Assembly: GCA_964424335.1 (NCBI GenBank)
Contig: CAYRIY010000007.1
Location: 1-62,397, forward strand
DNA length: 62,397 nucleotides
Reading direction: 5' to 3'
Source of the DNA: CAYRIY01 sp964424335
GTDB lineage: Bacteria; Bacillota; Limnochordia; DTU080; RSA5
Each line of letters begins with the position of its first letter. The first letter of the stretch is position 1. Made by a program: the position numbers and the translations under genes. Shown here piece after piece: positions 1 through 8,553 of this stretch. Under the pieces are notes generated by a model. The model was given only the letters and a program-made list of their open reading frames with translations, was not told the origin of the DNA and searched no databases.

Positions 1-391
1 CCTCAGGTGATGGTGGGTTCCCGCGCTTTGGAATACTTTCCCGACGCCGAAAATCGAATTCGAGTAGTGCCGCTCCGTCCGGAAAATGATCTCAGCCTGA
101 GGGCGGCGGCCCTAGCCGGATCGGCTCCAGGTTCCCATCGCGGCGATAGCTGGGCTCATGGCAAACGGGATTCGTTTCACGGACGTGTGATTCGGCCCTC
201 CATGAACTTGGAAACACTTGCCGGACACGCCAACCAAACTGAATTTTGGCCATTCGCCATCCGACACTTGACGATTTCCACGAAGATCGTTCGCTTTTTG
301 ACTTCTAGTTCGGAGTGGGAATCCGAAAAGTATCCCGTATCTCGGCGGATGAGGGGTTCAGCCCAGGCCGTCCGCTCCAACGCGAAGGATT

Positions 392-1013
392 GGCCTGCTA
401 AAGAGCGGTGTGATACCTGAACAGCCGCGCATCGGGACATGGAGACGCCATTTGAAAGCACTTTTCGGAAAGTCCGATTGGCGTTTATCGTCAACACCGA
501 AATGACACTGACCCGCTTGGCGCCCACCAGGGCTTAAGGGTGTTAACGCGCCAGGATATTTACCCGCTCGGCGGCTTGGTCAAGTCCGCAAAGCTGGGCG
601 GCTTCTCGGATTGACGCGACCGTCCACGTTTGGGGCGTTTTCGTCCGACGGCGGCAGCGATTTAGCCAGAGGGCTTCCATCCCTAATGTCCATGAAATGC
701 CCGCAACTCGCGCGAGGCCCGGTTGCTTATCCGATCGGGCAAATCTCGAGTAGCGCAACCCCAGCTCGAGATGGGCAACAGGTTCAGTCATGGTCTCGTG
801 AGCGCAGCATCTCGCAAGTTGTGGGCATTTTTCGTACACCGCCGGGTAGCCAAGTTTCATCAAGTCCCGCAGCACTAGTCCGCGAGGTCGGCTGCCTTCA
901 TTGAAAGACGCCTTGGCTGGCGGTGGACCTGGCATTCCGAGAAGTGCTCTCAACTTGCGAGCCCTTGTCGCGACGCGAGGCGGTTCGTGATTCGCACCGC
1001 TCTTTAGCAGGCC
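392..1013. repeat. Diverged inverted repeat pair (arms 392-470 and 935-1013)
   Basis: The two arms are each about 79 nt long and in opposite orientation. A 19-nt core is identical (392-410 is the reverse complement of 995-1013) and a second block of 16 nt matches at 14 positions (455-470 against 935-950). In both arms the two blocks lie exactly 44 nt apart, so this is one conserved element and not two chance matches. The sequence between the blocks has diverged. Similarity also shows when the arms are translated (a shared HRSLAG stretch), so the element may once have been coding. No transposase or target-site duplication is visible. Confidence 0.7.
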
Positions 1014-1098
1014 TTTTCCTTGCGATGAGGCAGAAGCGGGAGGCCAAAGCTTCAAGCCACGGAGGTAGTAGTCACTTTTCGGACTGGATATTCCAATA

Positions 1099-1142
1099 TC
1101 GTGCGCACTTTTTGTCGTACGCACTTTGATCGTACGCACTTT
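1099..1142 (+). repeat. Three tandem copies of a 13-nt motif (TCGTRCGCACTTT)
   Basis: Copies begin at 1099, 1115 and 1130; the second and third are identical and the first has G for A at position 5. The period is 15 to 16 nt. They lie about 120 nt upstream of the oxidoreductase start at 1259 and could be protein-binding sites or a minisatellite-like remnant. There is no direct evidence of function. Confidence 0.6.
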
Positions 1143-1258
1143 GGAGCGACATCCGGAAGTGGCGGAGGCATCAAGATCAGGAGGAACGCAAGCCAAAGTA
1201 AAGGTGATTGGATGCAATTGTGAAATAAAAGGGGTGTTGATGGAGGAGGAGAGGCAAT

Positions 1259-2389
1259 TTGGCGGAGTCATCGTCAAGTCCGTTTAAGCCGGTCAAGGTA
1301 GGGATCGTCGGCTGCGGCACGATCAGCGGCATTTACCTCAAGAACGGCGCCATCTTTGACACCATTGAAGTCGTGGCATGTGCAGACATCGATATGGACA
1401 GGGCAAAAGCACGGGCCGAAGAGTACGGGGTTCCAAAAGCGTGCACTGTGGAAGAGCTGCTGGCGGATCCGGAAGTTGAAATAGTCGTCAACCTAACGAT
1501 TCCAAAAGCCCATGCGAGCGTCGCTCGGGCGGCCATTGAAGCGGGCAAGTCGGTCTACAATGAGAAGCCGCTGGCCGTTGAGCGGGAAGAGGGCCGAGCG
1601 TTGCTGGAGATGGCAAGGGCAAAGGGCGTTTTGATCGGGGGAGCGCCCGACACGTTTCTCGGCGGCGGGCTGCAAACGTGTAGAAAACTGATCGACGACG
1701 GCTGGATCGGGGAACCGGTGGCCGCCAATGCGTTCATGATGTCACACGGCCACGAGAGCTGGCATCCGGACCCGGACTTCTACTACCAGCCGGGCGGCGG
1801 CCCGATGTTTGATATGGGGCCGTACTATCTCACTGCGCTCGTGGCCCTAATCGGCCCGATCGCGCGGGTGACGGGCTCGACCAGGATCACGTTCCCTGAG
1901 CGCACGATTACGAGCAAGCCGAAGTACGGCACAAAGATCAAGGTCAACACGCCCACGCACATCGCCGGGACCCTCGACTTTGCGAACGGAGCCGTAGGAA
2001 CGATCATCACGACGTTCGACGTTTGGGGAAGCAGGCTTCCAAACATCGAGATTCATGGGACGGAAGGAAGCCTCAGCGTGCCGGATCCCAACACATTTGG
2101 GGGCCCGGTGCGCATACGCCGGGCAGGTGAGAAAGAGTGGTCCGACGTGCCGCTCACACATTCGTACGTGGAAAACTCACGCGGACTTGGCGTCGCCGAC
2201 ATGGCGCTGGCTCTGAGGACCGGGCGGCCCCACCGGGCGAACGGGGCGCTGGCCTACCACGTGCTCGACTGCATGCACGCCTTTCAAGAGTCTTCGGAAT
2301 CGGATCGCCACGTGCGCATCGAGAGCACGTGCGAGCGGCCTGACCCCCTCCCCATGGGCCTGCGCGTCGGGGAGCTGACCCGCTCCTGA
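1259..2389 (+). CDS. Gfo/Idh/MocA family oxidoreductase
   Basis: Predicted cytoplasmic NAD(P)-dependent dehydrogenase acting on a sugar, inositol or related polyol, 376 residues, the usual family length. The N-terminal Rossmann fold shows the dinucleotide motif GIVGCG near residues 15-20, and the family EKP motif (NEKPLA) lies at 101-106; the C-terminal half is the alpha/beta substrate domain. The TTG start is chosen because a strong GGAGGAGGAG ribosome site sits about 9 nt upstream and no ATG in frame is better placed. It is a lone gene, convergent with the DUF1854 gene, with a strong hairpin between them. The exact substrate cannot be read from the sequence. Confidence 0.9.
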   Translation: MAESSSSPFKPVKVGIVGCGTISGIYLKNGAIFDTIEVVACADIDMDRAKARAEEYGVPKACTVEELLADPEVEIVVNLTIPKAHASVARAAIEAGKSVYNEKPLAVEREEGRALLEMARAKGVLIGGAPDTFLGGGLQTCRKLIDDGWIGEPVAANAFMMSHGHESWHPDPDFYYQPGGGPMFDMGPYYLTALVALIGPIARVTGSTRITFPERTITSKPKYGTKIKVNTPTHIAGTLDFANGAVGTIITTFDVWGSRLPNIEIHGTEGSLSVPDPNTFGGPVRIRRAGEKEWSDVPLTHSYVENSRGLGVADMALALRTGRPHRANGALAYHVLDCMHAFQESSESDRHVRIESTCERPDPLPMGLRVGELTRS

Positions 2390-2448
2390 TGTTCAACAAG
2401 CGCGACTGATTCGAGCCCCCAGGTTTGCATTACGACACAAATCGAAGC

Positions 2449-2485
2449 GGCCCCAACACCCTCGAGCGAGCGAGGGGTTGGGGCC
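2449..2485. terminator. Strong hairpin between convergent genes
   Basis: A 15-bp GC-rich stem (GGCCCCAAC...CCCTCG pairing with CGAGGG...GTTGGGGCC, one bulged A) with a 6-nt loop lies between the stop at 2389 and the DUF1854 gene ending at 2549 on the other strand. Read rightwards there is no U-run after the stem; read leftwards only a weak one. It most likely ends transcription from both sides. Confidence 0.7.
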
Positions 2486-2548
2486 TAAAAAAGGAAGCAC
2501 GTGCCGTCGCCGCTGAGCAATGCGTACAAATGGCTTCCTCCTGTGCCC

Positions 2549-3034
2549 CTAAACCTCCATCTCGAGTTTCTCTTGGCTGTCGGGGTCCATGCTCGCAAGG
2601 TCGACGATCTCGTACCGATTGCCGTCTACGTCGGTGACCACGAGATGGTTGTCGCTCAGCCAGCGGATATCGTTCTTGCGACTGCCGACTTCAAACTGCC
2701 TCGGCCCCCGGTCGGTCTGGACCGTCCAGACCATGATTTGAAACTCGTCGTCGATGTTTTCGATCTTGGTGATCCGAGGCAGGAAGTAATCCTCCTCGAG
2801 GTCCTCCTGCACCACTTGGAGCGATTCGGGATCGAGGCGCTTGTAGTTCTTGAGCAGAGCGACAAACTCATTTTCGAGGTTTGAAAGAATGACGTACCCG
2901 TCAGGGTTGGTGAGGGGAAAGGCCCATCGCACCTTGACAGGTCCCTCCCGGCCCTTTTCGGTCTCGAAGTACAGATGTTGATCGGGGCCCCGTGTGAACT
3001 TTACGTCTCGGGGCGGCAATACTCTCCGTTCCAT
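2549..3034 (-). CDS. DUF1854 domain protein, partner of the adjacent ABC exporter
   Basis: Soluble protein of 161 residues with no signal peptide or membrane segment. The sequence has DUF1854 hallmarks: an N-terminal stretch with VRWAFPLTNPDGYVIL, a central acidic ELEEDYFLP-like part, and a C-terminal IRWLSDNHLVVTDVDGNRYEI stretch here seen at about residues 122-146. Members of this family are known to lie beside ABC exporters annotated as cyanophycin-metabolism associated; that link is genomic context only. Here the gene starts 40 nt after the exporter gene ends, on the same strand, so the two form an operon. The ATG start has a GGAG site 9 nt upstream. No cyanophycin synthetase or cyanophycinase gene is seen in the window. 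Confidence 0.8.
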   Translation of the reverse strand: MERRVLPPRDVKFTRGPDQHLYFETEKGREGPVKVRWAFPLTNPDGYVILSNLENEFVALLKNYKRLDPESLQVVQEDLEEDYFLPRITKIENIDDEFQIMVWTVQTDRGPRQFEVGSRKNDIRWLSDNHLVVTDVDGNRYEIVDLASMDPDSQEKLEMEV

Positions 3035-3074
3035 ATGTCAACGGCTCCTTAGGTCTGGCTCATGAAACGTGCTG

Positions 3075-5357
3075 CTAGACCGCCCTTTGTTCGGCGATCT
3101 CGCGCTGCATTCGCACGAGGCGGGCGAAGACGCCGTCCATTTCCATCAGCTCTTCGTGGGTGCCGACCTCGGCGATGCGGCCGTTTTCAATGACGAGGAT
3201 GCGGTCCGCATTCTTGAGCGTCGAAAGCCTGTGGGCGATGGCGATGGTCGTCCGGTTTTGGATCAACCGCTCGATCGCCTGCTGAATCAACGTCTCCGTC
3301 TGCGTGTCGACCGAGGACGTCGCCTCGTCCAAGATGAGGATCTTGGGGTTTTTAAGGATCGCTCGAGCGATCGAAATTCGCTGCTTTTGCCCGCCGGAAA
3401 GCCTGAGGCCGCGCTCGCCCGTGTGGGTATCGTAGGCATCGGGGAAACTCATGATGAAGTCGTGCGCGTTCGCCGCCTGAGCGGCCCAGATGATCTCGTC
3501 GAGCGAGACGTCGGGGACGCCGTAGGCGATATTTTCGGCGATCGTTCCATGAAAGAGCAGGGGCTCTTGCAGCACGACGCCGATCTGGCTCCTCAAGGAT
3601 TTCATGTCCAGATCCCTGACGTCGTGGCCATCGATCTTGATCGAGCCGCTCGTCACATCATAAAGCCTTGGAATCAGGTTGGCGAGCGTCGTCTTGCCCG
3701 ATCCCGAAGGACCGACAAGGCCGATCATCTCGCCCGGTTTGATGTCGATGTCGATCCCCTGCAAGACGGGTTCACCCGTGTTGTAGGCGAAGTAGACGTT
3801 TTCAAAAGTGATGCGCCCCTCCACCTTGTCGAGGGTGATCTCGCGCCCCTTGGGTTTGGCTTCCGGCTCGGTGTCGAGGATTTCAAAGACCCGATCGGCC
3901 GCCGTTGCCGCCTCTTGGACGACGTCGCTGAAGGCGGAGATGTGCTTGAGCGGATTGTAAAACTGGTTGAGGTAATAGAGGAACGCCACGAAGTCGCCCA
4001 CCGACAGGCCCGACCCGGAAACGACCAGGTAGCCGCCGAAGCCCCAGATGATGAGCGTTCCCGTCGATGTGACGAAGTCGAGGAAGGGCACGAAGACGCT
4101 GCGGTACCTGGCCACATCGATATGCCGCTCAAACACCTGGTCGCTGCGTTGATCGAACTTGCTGATCTCCCGCCGTTCTTGGACGAAGGACTTGACGACT
4201 TTGATGCCTGGAATGGAGTCGGCCAGGACTGAGTTCATCAGGGCTCGCCGGATCCAAACTCGGCGGTAGATGCGTCGAACTCGCTTGGTAAAGTGTCGAA
4301 TTCCTATGAGAATGACGGGAACGGGAGCGAGGGTGAACAGTGCAAGGCGCCAGTCGTACGTGAAGAGGATGATGCCCACGCCGATCAGCATGACGCCTTC
4401 GAAGACGACGTTCTGTGCGCTCGATACGACAAATCGCTGGATCTGCTGCGTGTCGTTCGTGGCCCGGGACATGATGGCGCCGGTGCGCACGTGATCGTAA
4501 AAGTTCATTCCTAAGTACTGCAGGTGGTGAAAGACCTCGGAGCGCAGGTCGCGCACGATCCGCTCCCCGATCCAGGTCATGTAGTACTGCCGCGCTCCGC
4601 TGATAAAGGCGCGCAGCACAAAGACGATGAGGAGCGTGATGACGAAGTTCCGCAACAGGCCGAGGTCCTTGGGGTTGAGCACCTGGTCGACCAGTCGACC
4701 CGTCAGGTACGGCTGCACCATCTGTAGGCCGCCGCCGGCAAAGAGCAGCGCGATGGAGAACGCCGTCTGCTTCCAATATGGTTTGACATATGTGAGGATG
4801 CGTAGGAGGAGCTGGGACTTTTCAAGGCAGTTGGGACAGGCGGTGCCCTTGATGATGGTGCCGCACTTCGGACACCGCTGCTGGGCATTCTCCCGCAAGG
4901 TTTTCCGGTGTTCGTGCACTTTCTCGGCTTCGACTCGCTCCGCCGCGCTGGGACCGTTGATTTGGGCGGCGAGCTCTTCGATGCGGTCCTTTGCTTCTTC
5001 GAAATCCAGCGAGAAGGTGCGGGAGAAGCGGACCACCTTGATGCGCTCACTCCCGGTGGCGACCATGAGGACGCCGTTGCCCACGAAGTGGTCGATGTCG
5101 ACGCCCGTCACGGCAGAAAGCGGGGCCTCGACACGGACGCTCTCATCACCGTCAAAGACAGAAAAGACCCTGAGGTTCGTGAGCACCAACCACCCGCGGG
5201 CGTATGCGCCGTTTAACGTCATGTCGGTCATCGTCGCGTGGAGGATGGTTTCGTCCGGCCTCAGCAAGTTGCCGAACTGTTCACGAACTCGGGTCATTCG
5301 CACTTCCAACTCAGGTTGCCGTTTTAAGTACGGATCAGACTCCGTCGTCACGGCCAC
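3075..5357 (-). CDS. ABC exporter half-transporter with N-terminal PH-like and zinc-ribbon domains
   Basis: A 760-residue fused permease/ATPase, about 180 residues longer than an ordinary half-exporter. Residues 1-150 form a soluble PH-like domain (LVLTNLRVFSVFDGDESVRVEAPL-type pattern), followed by a CPKC...CPNC zinc ribbon at about 162-178. Then comes the six-helix type I exporter domain (about 190-480) and the ATPase with Walker A GPSGSGKTT near 550, signature LSGGQKQR near 655, Walker B ILILDEAT near 672 and an AHRLST H-loop. It probably works as a homodimer; the substrate is unknown. It is the first gene of an operon with the DUF1854 gene, driven by the promoter at 5396-5424. The start is GTG, with an AAGGATG-like site upstream. 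Confidence 0.88.
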   Translation of the reverse strand: MAVTTESDPYLKRQPELEVRMTRVREQFGNLLRPDETILHATMTDMTLNGAYARGWLVLTNLRVFSVFDGDESVRVEAPLSAVTGVDIDHFVGNGVLMVATGSERIKVVRFSRTFSLDFEEAKDRIEELAAQINGPSAAERVEAEKVHEHRKTLRENAQQRCPKCGTIIKGTACPNCLEKSQLLLRILTYVKPYWKQTAFSIALLFAGGGLQMVQPYLTGRLVDQVLNPKDLGLLRNFVITLLIVFVLRAFISGARQYYMTWIGERIVRDLRSEVFHHLQYLGMNFYDHVRTGAIMSRATNDTQQIQRFVVSSAQNVVFEGVMLIGVGIILFTYDWRLALFTLAPVPVILIGIRHFTKRVRRIYRRVWIRRALMNSVLADSIPGIKVVKSFVQERREISKFDQRSDQVFERHIDVARYRSVFVPFLDFVTSTGTLIIWGFGGYLVVSGSGLSVGDFVAFLYYLNQFYNPLKHISAFSDVVQEAATAADRVFEILDTEPEAKPKGREITLDKVEGRITFENVYFAYNTGEPVLQGIDIDIKPGEMIGLVGPSGSGKTTLANLIPRLYDVTSGSIKIDGHDVRDLDMKSLRSQIGVVLQEPLLFHGTIAENIAYGVPDVSLDEIIWAAQAANAHDFIMSFPDAYDTHTGERGLRLSGGQKQRISIARAILKNPKILILDEATSSVDTQTETLIQQAIERLIQNRTTIAIAHRLSTLKNADRILVIENGRIAEVGTHEELMEMDGVFARLVRMQREIAEQRAV

Positions 5358-5395
5358 AAAGCAACATCCTTATCAGAATGGATTTCTTCCACGCC

Positions 5396-5424
5396 ATTAT
5401 GGTTCATTCTGGAGAATACGTCAA
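5396..5424 (-). promoter_or_regulatory. Sigma-A-type promoter for the ABC exporter/DUF1854 operon
   Basis: On the minus strand TTGACG (-35, 5424-5419) is followed after exactly 17 nt by CATAAT (-10, 5401-5396), placing the transcript start near 5389, about 30 nt before the GTG start at 5357. An inverted repeat CAGAATG/CATTCTG (5374-5380 and 5405-5411) brackets the -10 box and could be an operator. Confidence 0.65.
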
Positions 5425-5477
5425 GTCGCGCCTAGAGCCTAGCAATTCGTCTAGCAGGTCTTTAGCTAGCCGGTTCG

Positions 5478-6854
5478 TCACTTGCGCACTTTTAAGGACT
5501 TGCGCATCAAGATCACAACCGCTGTGACGTCGAGAATTGCGGTGAGCGCGTAATCGGCGACGACCGCCCACAGGGCGCCGACGATGCCCCAGTTCGGATC
5601 CCCGACGAGGACGTAGATCAGGTAGAGGCGCACGATATTGCCGGCGACGGTGTTCATCATCGTGATGCCGGTTCGCCCAAGGCCGTATAAAATCCCGGCC
5701 GCCACGTGTCCAAAGTAGGCGAACGGCGCCGCCGCCGCAAGTGGCGTGATCAATGCGCCAAGGCCGTTTACGCCGTACAGGAGTCTGCCGATCTCTTCGC
5801 CGTAAATCGAAAATCCCAAAACGGCTAAGGTTGCCACCGCCGCCGTCACGGAAAAGCACTGAAAGAGCAGGCGGCGGACAGCCTGGGAGCGGCCTTCGGC
5901 GATCCGGCGGGCGACGGCGGGAATGCTTGCCTGCACGATCGGGTGAATCGCCACCATCGGCATGTAGAGTACGGGGAGCGCCATGCCGAAGAGTCGACCG
6001 TACAGGATCGTCGCTTCGGCCGCGTCGACGCCTGTGGCAAGGAGCTGCCTTGGGATCAACGCGACGTTGAACATTCCGAGGATGCCATTGATCAGTCCGG
6101 AAAAGAGGAGCGGGACGGCCACGGCGGTCAACATGCCGGCTGTTGCTGCGTTCTTTGATAAAAAGGACGTGAGTCGTTCGCGCCGTTTGGGAGCGCCGAT
6201 CTGCTTGAACAACTTCAACTTTGACCTGCTGATAAACCAAAGCAAAAGGAGGAGCGAGACGATCTCACCGGCGACGAGTCCGCCTGCGATGCCCGCAGCG
6301 GCCCACTCTGGGCCGAGTGGGAGGAGCCATGCGACGAGCAGCAGCACGATCGGGACGCGGCTGATCGCCTCGGCAAAGCTCGAGAACGCGAGGGGCGAAA
6401 GCCGCTCCTCTCCTTGAAGGACGCCCCGCAGCGAATTGCAGAGCGCGGCAGGCACGAGGAGCAATGGGAGCACCGAGAGCGTGACGATGGTGCGGGAATC
6501 TGTGAGAAAGTGATTGGCCCAAAGGCCTCGGGATCCAAATAGGACCAGGGCGGAGGCAATCGCCGTGAAAAATGTGAGTGTAACGCCGACGCGGCCAAAC
6601 CGCCGGGCTGCCTCGGGATCGGCCGAGCCGCTTGCGTCGGCAGAGAGTCGAGCGATGGCCACGTGCATGCCGGCGCTTGCGAGCGTGGACGCGACCCGGT
6701 ATACCGGCATCGTCATCTGAAAGATGCCGATGACTTCCTCACCGGCGGTTCGCACCAATAAGACTCTGTACAACGTGCCGATGACGCGGTTGGCCACTCC
6801 TGCGAGAAAGAGCGCCACCGCCCCGGCAACGAGCGGTCGATTTTTCAAGTTCAA
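5478..6854 (-). CDS. MOP-superfamily polysaccharide/lipid flippase (SpoVB/MurJ-like)
   Basis: An integral membrane protein of about 458 residues with some 12 to 14 hydrophobic segments. The N-terminus (LFLAGVANRVIGTLYRVLLVR and the following GIFQMTMPVYR stretch) is typical of the SpoVB/PST branch of the MOP exporters, which flip lipid-linked cell-wall or polysaccharide precursors across the inner membrane. I place the start at a TTG at 6854 behind an AGGAATGGGGG stretch; the open frame extends upstream to 7151, but that part reads as noncoding (Arg/Pro/Ser-rich, overlapping a terminator). Sporulation is not implied, because SpoVB homologues also occur in non-sporulating bacteria. Monocistronic on the minus strand. 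Confidence 0.8.
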   Translation of the reverse strand: MNLKNRPLVAGAVALFLAGVANRVIGTLYRVLLVRTAGEEVIGIFQMTMPVYRVASTLASAGMHVAIARLSADASGSADPEAARRFGRVGVTLTFFTAIASALVLFGSRGLWANHFLTDSRTIVTLSVLPLLLVPAALCNSLRGVLQGEERLSPLAFSSFAEAISRVPIVLLLVAWLLPLGPEWAAAGIAGGLVAGEIVSLLLLLWFISRSKLKLFKQIGAPKRRERLTSFLSKNAATAGMLTAVAVPLLFSGLINGILGMFNVALIPRQLLATGVDAAEATILYGRLFGMALPVLYMPMVAIHPIVQASIPAVARRIAEGRSQAVRRLLFQCFSVTAAVATLAVLGFSIYGEEIGRLLYGVNGLGALITPLAAAAPFAYFGHVAAGILYGLGRTGITMMNTVAGNIVRLYLIYVLVGDPNWGIVGALWAVVADYALTAILDVTAVVILMRKSLKVRK

Positions 6855-6966
6855 AGAGCGGCCCCCATTCCTCTCGGAGATATATGGGCCCTCTTGAACG
6901 CTTAGAACCGGTACCGTGAAACCTGGGCGCGAGGATTCACCTACGAGGACAAGGGGAAAACGAAAA

Positions 6967-6984
6967 GCGCCCCCGAGGGGGCGC
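6967..6984 (-). terminator. Intrinsic terminator of the DUF3105 gene
   Basis: Perfect 8-bp GC stem (GCGCCCCC/GGGGGCGC) starting 7 nt beyond the stop at 6992; on the minus strand it is followed by TTTTCGTTTT. This is a textbook rho-independent terminator. Confidence 0.85.
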
Positions 6985-6991
6985 CTAAAGT

Positions 6992-7585
6992 TTAGCGGAC
7001 GGGATTTTCCGGACCGCGGCCGATGAACCGGTCGATAAAGGCTTCGACGAGCACACGGTCGAGCGTTTCCATTGGGAGCAGATGGCGCCATGCAGCGAGC
7101 ACGAGCGGGTGATCCATCTCGGGTCGCGGAACGGCGAGGAACGCCGCCCATGTGGCCGTGTACGACCTGGCAAGCGTCGCCACGTAATCCTCGTCCTCGG
7201 GCGTTAGCGCTCCGGGCTTGTAGTATAGGACGACGTGGCCGTGCTCGAGGTTGTGTACGACGACCTCGTCGGGAATTTGACTGCGATAAAACCCCGGGTT
7301 GGTCGGCGTGGCGTAGTGCGCTCCCGAATGCGGCGGATTGCTGCGATAGTTCACCGTCTGGCCGTAGGGAACGTGAGCCGCGCCCTCGGATGCGAACGCT
7401 TGCACGCGGCCTTCCAACACGGTGCCGTCGATCGGGTCCTTTTTGGCAAACCAGGTAAGCGCCCCCACGACCACGATGATCGCTACGGCGGCTACGATCA
7501 TTGGCGTGCGGGAGTTTTTCTTGGCCGTCCGTCCTTTGCCCTTGGCAGAAGGCCTGGTGTAACTCCTGTTTGGCTTTTTGCTCAC
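6992..7585 (-). CDS. DUF3105 domain protein, membrane-anchored
   Basis: A 197-residue protein. A basic, Lys/Arg-rich N-terminus (about residues 1-27) precedes one transmembrane helix (IVAAVAIIVVVGALTWF) and an extracytoplasmic DUF3105 domain with the family pattern NPPHSGAHY...VHNLEHGHVVLYY, whose His residues may bind metal. The biochemical role of the family is not established. I choose the GTG at 7585 over the upstream ATG at 7645 because an AAGGAGGC ribosome site lies 7 nt before it. The gene ends in its own terminator, and lies near redox and cytochrome-maturation genes. Confidence 0.85.
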   Translation of the reverse strand: MSKKPNRSYTRPSAKGKGRTAKKNSRTPMIVAAVAIIVVVGALTWFAKKDPIDGTVLEGRVQAFASEGAAHVPYGQTVNYRSNPPHSGAHYATPTNPGFYRSQIPDEVVVHNLEHGHVVLYYKPGALTPEDEDYVATLARSYTATWAAFLAVPRPEMDHPLVLAAWRHLLPMETLDRVLVEAFIDRFIGRGPENPVR

Positions 7586-7676
7586 GGGGTTGCCTCCTTG
7601 TGAAACTCGTTCGGCAGTCATTGAAAAAACTGGCTTTGTGTCCAAATCACAAGCATCGAAATCTAGTGCGTCGCGT

Positions 7677-8417
7677 CTAGAGCGTCGCCCCGCCGTCGAC
7701 TACGATCGTCTGGCCCGTGACATGATGAAAGTCGAGCGCCAGCGCTACGGCGACGTCGGCCGGGTCGTCGGGACCTGGAAGGCGGCCGAGTGGCGTGATC
7801 GCAAGGGCCGACGCCCGAAACGCATCCTGTCCCTCCGTCCAGCGGGTGTCGACAAATCCGGGGGCGACGGCGTTGACCCGCACATCGGGCGCCAGGACAT
7901 GCGCGAGCGATTTGGTGAGCGAAATCATCGCCGCCTTGGAGGCGGCGTAAGCGATCGAGCTCCCACGTCCCGTCATACCGGCGATGGAAGCAATGTTGAC
8001 GATTGTGCCCCTGGACTCCTTGAGGGCGGGCGCGGCAGCTCGCGAGCAGTTGAATGCGCCCTTTACGTTGACGGAGAACGCCTGATCCCAGTGGGAATCC
8101 TGCAGGGCTTCGAGATCTTCTAAGGGAACGAACGTCGTCTGTCCGGCGTTGTTGACGAGGATGTCCAATCGACCGAAGGTTTCTAATACCTTTTCCACCA
8201 TCGCCCGCACCGAGGGGTCGCTGGAGACGTCCGCCTGCACCGCAATGGCTCGTCGGCCGAGATTTTGGATCTCTTGAACGGCGCTCTCGGCGTCCTCTTT
8301 GGATCGAGAGTAGTTGACGGCGACATCGACTCCGGCCTTTGCGAGCTTGAGCGCGGTGGAGCGACCGATTCCGGTGCCGCCGCCCGTGACGAGGGCGACT
8401 CGAGATTGCGTTGACAT
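7677..8417 (-). CDS. Short-chain dehydrogenase/reductase (FabG-like)
   Basis: A 246-residue classical SDR, cytoplasmic and NAD(P)-dependent. It carries TGGGTGIG at 11-18 (cofactor binding), NNAG at 89-92 and the catalytic Ser144, Tyr157, Lys161 (YAASK). The C-terminal GQTIVVDGGATL is the usual SDR ending. The ATG at 8417 is chosen because GGAGG lies 7 nt upstream; the open frame runs seven codons further. It is most like 3-oxoacyl-ACP reductases and glucose-1-dehydrogenase-type SDRs, and the substrate cannot be told. No fatty-acid synthesis genes are nearby, so a role in sugar or alcohol oxidation is equally likely. Confidence 0.9.
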   Translation of the reverse strand: MSTQSRVALVTGGGTGIGRSTALKLAKAGVDVAVNYSRSKEDAESAVQEIQNLGRRAIAVQADVSSDPSVRAMVEKVLETFGRLDILVNNAGQTTFVPLEDLEALQDSHWDQAFSVNVKGAFNCSRAAAPALKESRGTIVNIASIAGMTGRGSSIAYAASKAAMISLTKSLAHVLAPDVRVNAVAPGFVDTRWTEGQDAFRASALAITPLGRLPGPDDPADVAVALALDFHHVTGQTIVVDGGATL

Positions 8418-8553
8418 CAACAAACCTCCAAAGGGCACAAACGTCGAACGCTCCCTAGGTGGAACGCCCGCCGAACCGGCCGCTAAGCACGACCGAATAG
8501 CCTGAGTGATTCGCCGATCGGCGGGTCGACTCCTTGGCGTGACAGTAATTGCC

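Larger units (their letters stand above)
1..1258. other. Gene-poor stretch without a recognisable gene
   Basis: I find no convincing coding region here. Several open frames exist on both strands, but their translations have no recognisable domain, no matching ribosome site and odd composition (many Arg, Ser and Pro). The stretch does hold a diverged inverted repeat (392-470 against 935-1013) and a 13-nt motif repeated three times at 1099-1142, both listed separately. It may be the remains of a decayed mobile or repeated element, or simply accessory noncoding DNA. The last 60 bases, which become AT-rich, probably carry the promoter of the oxidoreductase gene that follows. Confidence 0.5.

Noticed and set aside
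923..1129. Short frames in the inverted-repeat arms with similar translations (HRSLAG)
   Set aside because: The similarity comes from the DNA repeat itself; no start signal or domain supports a gene.
1099..1142. Possible iteron-type replication origin
   Set aside because: Only three short copies, no AT-rich melting region or DnaA boxes and no replication gene nearby.
543..1277. A 244-codon minus-strand frame in the gene-poor region
   Set aside because: No recognised domain, atypical composition, and it overlaps the promoter and ribosome site of the oxidoreductase gene; its other end crosses only noncoding repeats.
3069..4232. A 387-codon plus-strand frame opposite the ABC exporter
   Set aside because: The minus strand has a full ABC exporter with Walker and signature motifs; the frame is a shadow.
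6855..7151. N-terminal extension of the flippase frame up to 7151
   Set aside because: The extension is Arg/Pro-rich, crosses the DUF3105 terminator and the end of that gene, and precedes the normal first helix; a start at 6854 fits the family.
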